The notes under the pieces were generated by a model. It was given only the letters and a program-made list of their open reading frames with translations, searched no databases and was not told the origin of the DNA. Shown here piece by piece: positions 7,081 to 9,451 of a stretch of 9,451 nucleotides of DNA (position 1 is its first letter; every line of letters starts with the position of its first letter). Both the position numbers and the translations under genes were made by a program. The stretch is from Myxococcales bacterium UBA5297. GTDB taxonomy: Bacteria; Myxococcota; Myxococcia; Myxococcales; UBA5297. Location: NCBI GenBank assembly GCA_002408385.1, contig DHSB01000109.1, positions 31,436-40,886 of the forward strand, written 5' to 3'.

Positions 7081-9153
7081 CTACTTGGCCGGAGCGACCC
7101 GGCGCGACTGCGTTCCGGTCGCGGGCGGGGCGGGGCGTTGGCCGCGGGCGGCGGCCGCGGCGCGCTTGCGGCGCTGAGCCGCCTCGCGCAGCAGGACGTC
7201 GACGTCTTTGTCCATCTGCTGCTCGAGGATGAGGAAGTTCGGGTCGAGGGTGAAGTCGCCGTCGCGGATTTCGAGAAGCGAATCGAAGGCCGGCTCGCCC
7301 TTGGCGGTCCCGCAGGCGGCGTGCACGATGCGCCCCTTCTCGATGTAGATGTCGCCGCTCTTGCCAGCGGTGCGGATGAGCAACCGGCCCGAGCGCTTCG
7401 CATCGGCGATCGTCTTGAGGAGCTCCGGCAGGTCCATCTCGTCGAGCAGGCCGCTCACCGCCCGCCCCGGGGCGCCGGCCGCAGTCCGGTCGTCGAGCAG
7501 GGCCTTGGCCTTGGCGGCGACGAGATCGGGGTCGATCGAACCGGTGACGATTTCCGCTGGGCGCAGGCCCGCGATGCGGTCGTGCAGGCCCGGGTCGTCG
7601 GTTTCGGATAGGAAGATGACCGGCAGCCCGGCTGTCGCCGGCTCCTGGCGAAGGGTGGCGACGAGCACGAACGCGTCGTCGGGCCGGGTGTTCACCTCGG
7701 TGATGAGCAGATCGGCCTCGCCGTGGTGGACGGCGTCGAGGACCGCGTCGCTGGCCAGAGAGATGTTCACCGTCAGCTCGAGCTTCGCGAGCGCATCGCG
7801 CAGGTCCGTGCGCATCCCTTCGTCGCCATGGCAGACGAGCGCCTGGCGGCCCTCGGACAGCAGGCGGTTGCGGAGGATTTCGCCGGTGTGGATCTGGCGC
7901 ATCAGATCGACGACCGCCGGGTCAAAGAGGCGGCCGACCTGCTTCTGGATCTTGTCGAGCGCCTCCTCCTTGGAGAAGGCCTTGCCCCAGGCGTTCTGTA
8001 CGTTCTTGGTGAGGTCCTCGTAGCAGTCGACTGCCGCGAGGATGCGCGCACCCTCGGGAATGCCTTCGCTCTTGAGGCCCTGAGGCAGACCCGAGCCGTC
8101 GAATGCCTCGTAGAGCTGCGCGAGGATCGCGTTGACCTCGACCGGCAGGTGCACCGTCTCAAAGAGCTTGATCGGGGCCTTGTAATAGCGCCGCGCGTCC
8201 TGCTTCCACTCCGGGTTGGAGGCGATCGACATCAAGGTCAGGTGCCGATCGTGCCGCTTGCCGAGATCGTGGAGATAGGCCGCGGTCGTGATGTGGTTGA
8301 CCTCGCGATGCGCCAGCCCCATGCGCTGGGCGATGGTGCGCGAGTGCTTGGCGACCGCCGCCGAGTGCGCCCGGAAGGAGTCGCGCCGGCGCATCTCGAT
8401 GAGCCCGACCAGGACGTTGAGCGTCTCGATGAAGTCGTTGTCGCTCATCAGCGAGTAGCGCTGGACGAGATCGACGGCCTGGCGAACGCTGGTCGGCGAG
8501 GTCCCCGGGGCGGTAAGGCTCTGGCCTTCCTGGGCGGCCCGAGCCAAGGAGTCGAGGCGGGCGCCCGGGCTGGTCTCGAACACCATCCCCGCGGCCGCGA
8601 GCCTGCGGCCGGTGGTCGGGGTGTTCTCGACGTAGGCGGCGACCGCACCGGCCTCGGCGCGGTTGGGCGCTTCGTTCCAGAGGGTGTCGAAGGCCGTCGG
8701 GTCGCCGTAGAAGTGCTTCTTGATGCCAGCCTGGATGGCCGAGCGCGTCCCGATGAACGCGTAGATCTCGCTCAGGCCCGCGATAATCTTGAGCTCTTCT
8801 ACCGCCGAGGTGTTCTGCGGCTCGGCCATCACGACGCTCAGGGCCTTGCGCTCCGCGTCGTAGAGGATCGGCAGGATGCTCTGTGCCTCGGCAAAGCGCA
8901 CGGGGACCCTGTCGAGGACCTCGCTGGCGACCTTCACTTTGGAGAGCTTCTCTGCCGAGACGTAGCGGGTCTGGTACTCGGCCGCCAGGAACCGCAGGAG
9001 CGCTTGCTCGCTGATACGGCCGAGCGACAGAAGGCAGTCCCCGAGCCGGATGCCGGGTTTGGTCTTCTGTAGATCGAGCGCCTGTACCAACGCATCGTGC
9101 GTGATCAGTCCCGCCTCGATCAGCTTTTCGCCCAGCTTTTTGGTCTCAGCCAT
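7081..9153 (-). CDS. MshEN / degenerate HD-GYP / pseudo-receiver / DUF4388 multidomain protein
   Basis: A 690-residue soluble signalling protein. Residues about 5-150 resemble the MshEN/GspE N-terminal domain (LGEKLIEAGLITHDALVQAL and LGDCLLSLGRIS), a fold that binds cyclic di-GMP in some relatives. Residues about 245-430 are HD-GYP-like: His263 and the His295-Asp296 pair are kept, but the HHExxDGxGYP motif reads LYEAFDGSGLP, so both His are lost and GYP is GLP. Residues about 438-553 look like a receiver, but the phospho-acceptor position is Glu486 (LLITEVN) and the conserved Lys-Pro is absent. Residues about 566-662 are DUF4388 (GRLLIRTAGKSGDIYIEKGR). A basic Ala/Arg/Pro-rich tail follows. 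ATG at 9153 is preferred to GTG at 9159 because GAG six to eight bases upstream suits it better. A promoter lies at 9229-9258. Likely a binding or scaffold protein; no catalytic role can be asserted. Confidence 0.87.
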   Translation of the reverse strand: MAETKKLGEKLIEAGLITHDALVQALDLQKTKPGIRLGDCLLSLGRISEQALLRFLAAEYQTRYVSAEKLSKVKVASEVLDRVPVRFAEAQSILPILYDAERKALSVVMAEPQNTSAVEELKIIAGLSEIYAFIGTRSAIQAGIKKHFYGDPTAFDTLWNEAPNRAEAGAVAAYVENTPTTGRRLAAAGMVFETSPGARLDSLARAAQEGQSLTAPGTSPTSVRQAVDLVQRYSLMSDNDFIETLNVLVGLIEMRRRDSFRAHSAAVAKHSRTIAQRMGLAHREVNHITTAAYLHDLGKRHDRHLTLMSIASNPEWKQDARRYYKAPIKLFETVHLPVEVNAILAQLYEAFDGSGLPQGLKSEGIPEGARILAAVDCYEDLTKNVQNAWGKAFSKEEALDKIQKQVGRLFDPAVVDLMRQIHTGEILRNRLLSEGRQALVCHGDEGMRTDLRDALAKLELTVNISLASDAVLDAVHHGEADLLITEVNTRPDDAFVLVATLRQEPATAGLPVIFLSETDDPGLHDRIAGLRPAEIVTGSIDPDLVAAKAKALLDDRTAAGAPGRAVSGLLDEMDLPELLKTIADAKRSGRLLIRTAGKSGDIYIEKGRIVHAACGTAKGEPAFDSLLEIRDGDFTLDPNFLILEQQMDKDVDVLLREAAQRRKRAAAAARGQRPAPPATGTQSRRVAPAK

Positions 9154-9228
9154 AGCCACTCGCGCACGTTTTGCTGCCCAACCTGGGAGGAGGGGGCCTG
9201 CGCCGGCGGAAGACGCAGAGGGTGACGG

Positions 9229-9258
9229 ATTCTAGGGGGCGCTGCGACACCGAGTCAA
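9229..9258 (-). promoter_or_regulatory. Sigma-70-type promoter of the DUF4388 multidomain gene
   Basis: On the minus strand, TTGACT (9258-9253, 5/6) is followed by 18 bases and TAGAAT (9234-9229, 5/6). This is the best housekeeping promoter in the window. Transcription would start near 9222, giving a leader of about 70 bases. It sits ten bases past the stop codon of the preceding gene, so the multidomain gene can be transcribed independently of it. Confidence 0.75.
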
Positions 9259-9267
9259 AAACTGGAC

Positions 9268-9451
9268 CTAGGCTTCTTCACCCGAGCCGAGCGCCTGTTG
9301 CTCGCTGGAGAGCGCCTCGCCCGTCGGCGCGGATTCGCTCGGGGCCGGCTCGGCGGGCCGCACTTCCGGGCTCGCCGCTTCGACTGGCAAAGCTTCGGTC
9401 GGCGCCGCTTCGGTCGGCGCCGCTTCGACTGGCGCCGCTTCGACTGGCGCG
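9268..9451 (-). CDS. 3' end of an Ala/Pro/Glu-rich protein, start beyond window
   Basis: Only the last 60 residues are visible, ending at TAG (9270-9268). They begin with five pentapeptide units of the type A-P-V/T-E-A and continue into a Pro/Glu/Ala/Ser-rich tail ending GSGEEA. The reading frame is supported by the fifteen-base repeat unit staying in phase and by unbroken coding up to the stop. Such low-complexity acidic tails are usually flexible linkers or C-terminal extensions. The folded part of the protein lies outside the window, so no function can be given. Confidence 0.65.
   Translation of the reverse strand, partial: APVEAAPVEAAPTEAAPTEALPVEAASPEVRPAEPAPSESAPTGEALSSEQQALGSGEEA
9376..9450 (-). 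repeat. Five tandem fifteen-base repeats encoding A-P-V/T-E-A
   Basis: Units at 9436-9450, 9421-9435, 9406-9420, 9391-9405 and 9376-9390 encode APVEA, APVEA, APTEA, APTEA and LPVEA. Neighbouring units are identical or differ at one to four bases, with the variation at codon 3 and at the unit edges. The array probably continues past the window edge. Such an array can expand or contract by replication slippage without shifting frame. Confidence 0.85.

Noticed and set aside
7723..9072. A 449-codon plus-strand frame opposite the DUF4388 multidomain gene
   Set aside because: The minus strand encodes recognisable MshEN, HD-GYP-like, receiver-like and DUF4388 domains; this frame shows no domain and has typical shadow composition.

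Overview
This is a GC-rich chromosomal window (about two thirds G+C by eye) with proteobacterial-type genes. The mix points to a deltaproteobacterium-like or Myxococcota-like organism: an SigR-type (ECF12-like) sigma factor with a zinc-binding anti-sigma factor, a DUF4388 protein fused to MshEN and HD-GYP-like domains, a TPR-metallopeptidase, and a CIRCE-controlled groEL. That placement is inference; there is no rRNA or species-specific marker. I see no phage, insertion sequence, CRISPR array or tRNA.

Layout. Bases 1-1366 (minus strand) hold an ECF sigma factor followed by its zinc-binding, membrane-anchored anti-sigma factor, which runs off the left edge. A match to the Streptomyces SigR promoter consensus lies upstream of the sigma gene. 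Bases 1464-2531 (minus) encode a TPR protein ending in a HExxH zincin domain, and 2638-2997 (plus, divergent) a single-domain response regulator. Bases 3075-4812 hold groEL with its promoter, a well-formed CIRCE operator and a strong ribosome binding site, but no groES. Bases 4813-5195 are a hairpin-rich, non-coding stretch ending in an excellent Rho-independent terminator. The terminator lies only 16 bases before the TTG start of a YtcJ-like amidohydrolase (5196-6812). Bases 6813-7080 form a convergent intergenic region with short repeats. Bases 7081-9153 (minus) encode an MshEN / degenerate HD-GYP / pseudo-receiver / DUF4388 protein with a clear sigma-70-type promoter at 9229-9258. Bases 9268-9451 (minus) are the 3' end of a gene encoding A-P-V/T-E-A pentapeptide repeats.

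How the genes fit together. Much of the window concerns stress response and signalling: redox-type sigma/anti-sigma control, heat-shock control of a chaperonin by HrcA/CIRCE, a stand-alone receiver, and a multidomain protein whose catalytic and phospho-acceptor residues are largely replaced, suggesting it works by binding rather than catalysis. The strongest candidates for something new are the SigR-like autoregulatory circuit with a membrane-anchored RsrA-like partner, the possible attenuator in front of the amidohydrolase, and the degenerate multidomain protein. I did not find an obviously unprecedented multi-gene system.
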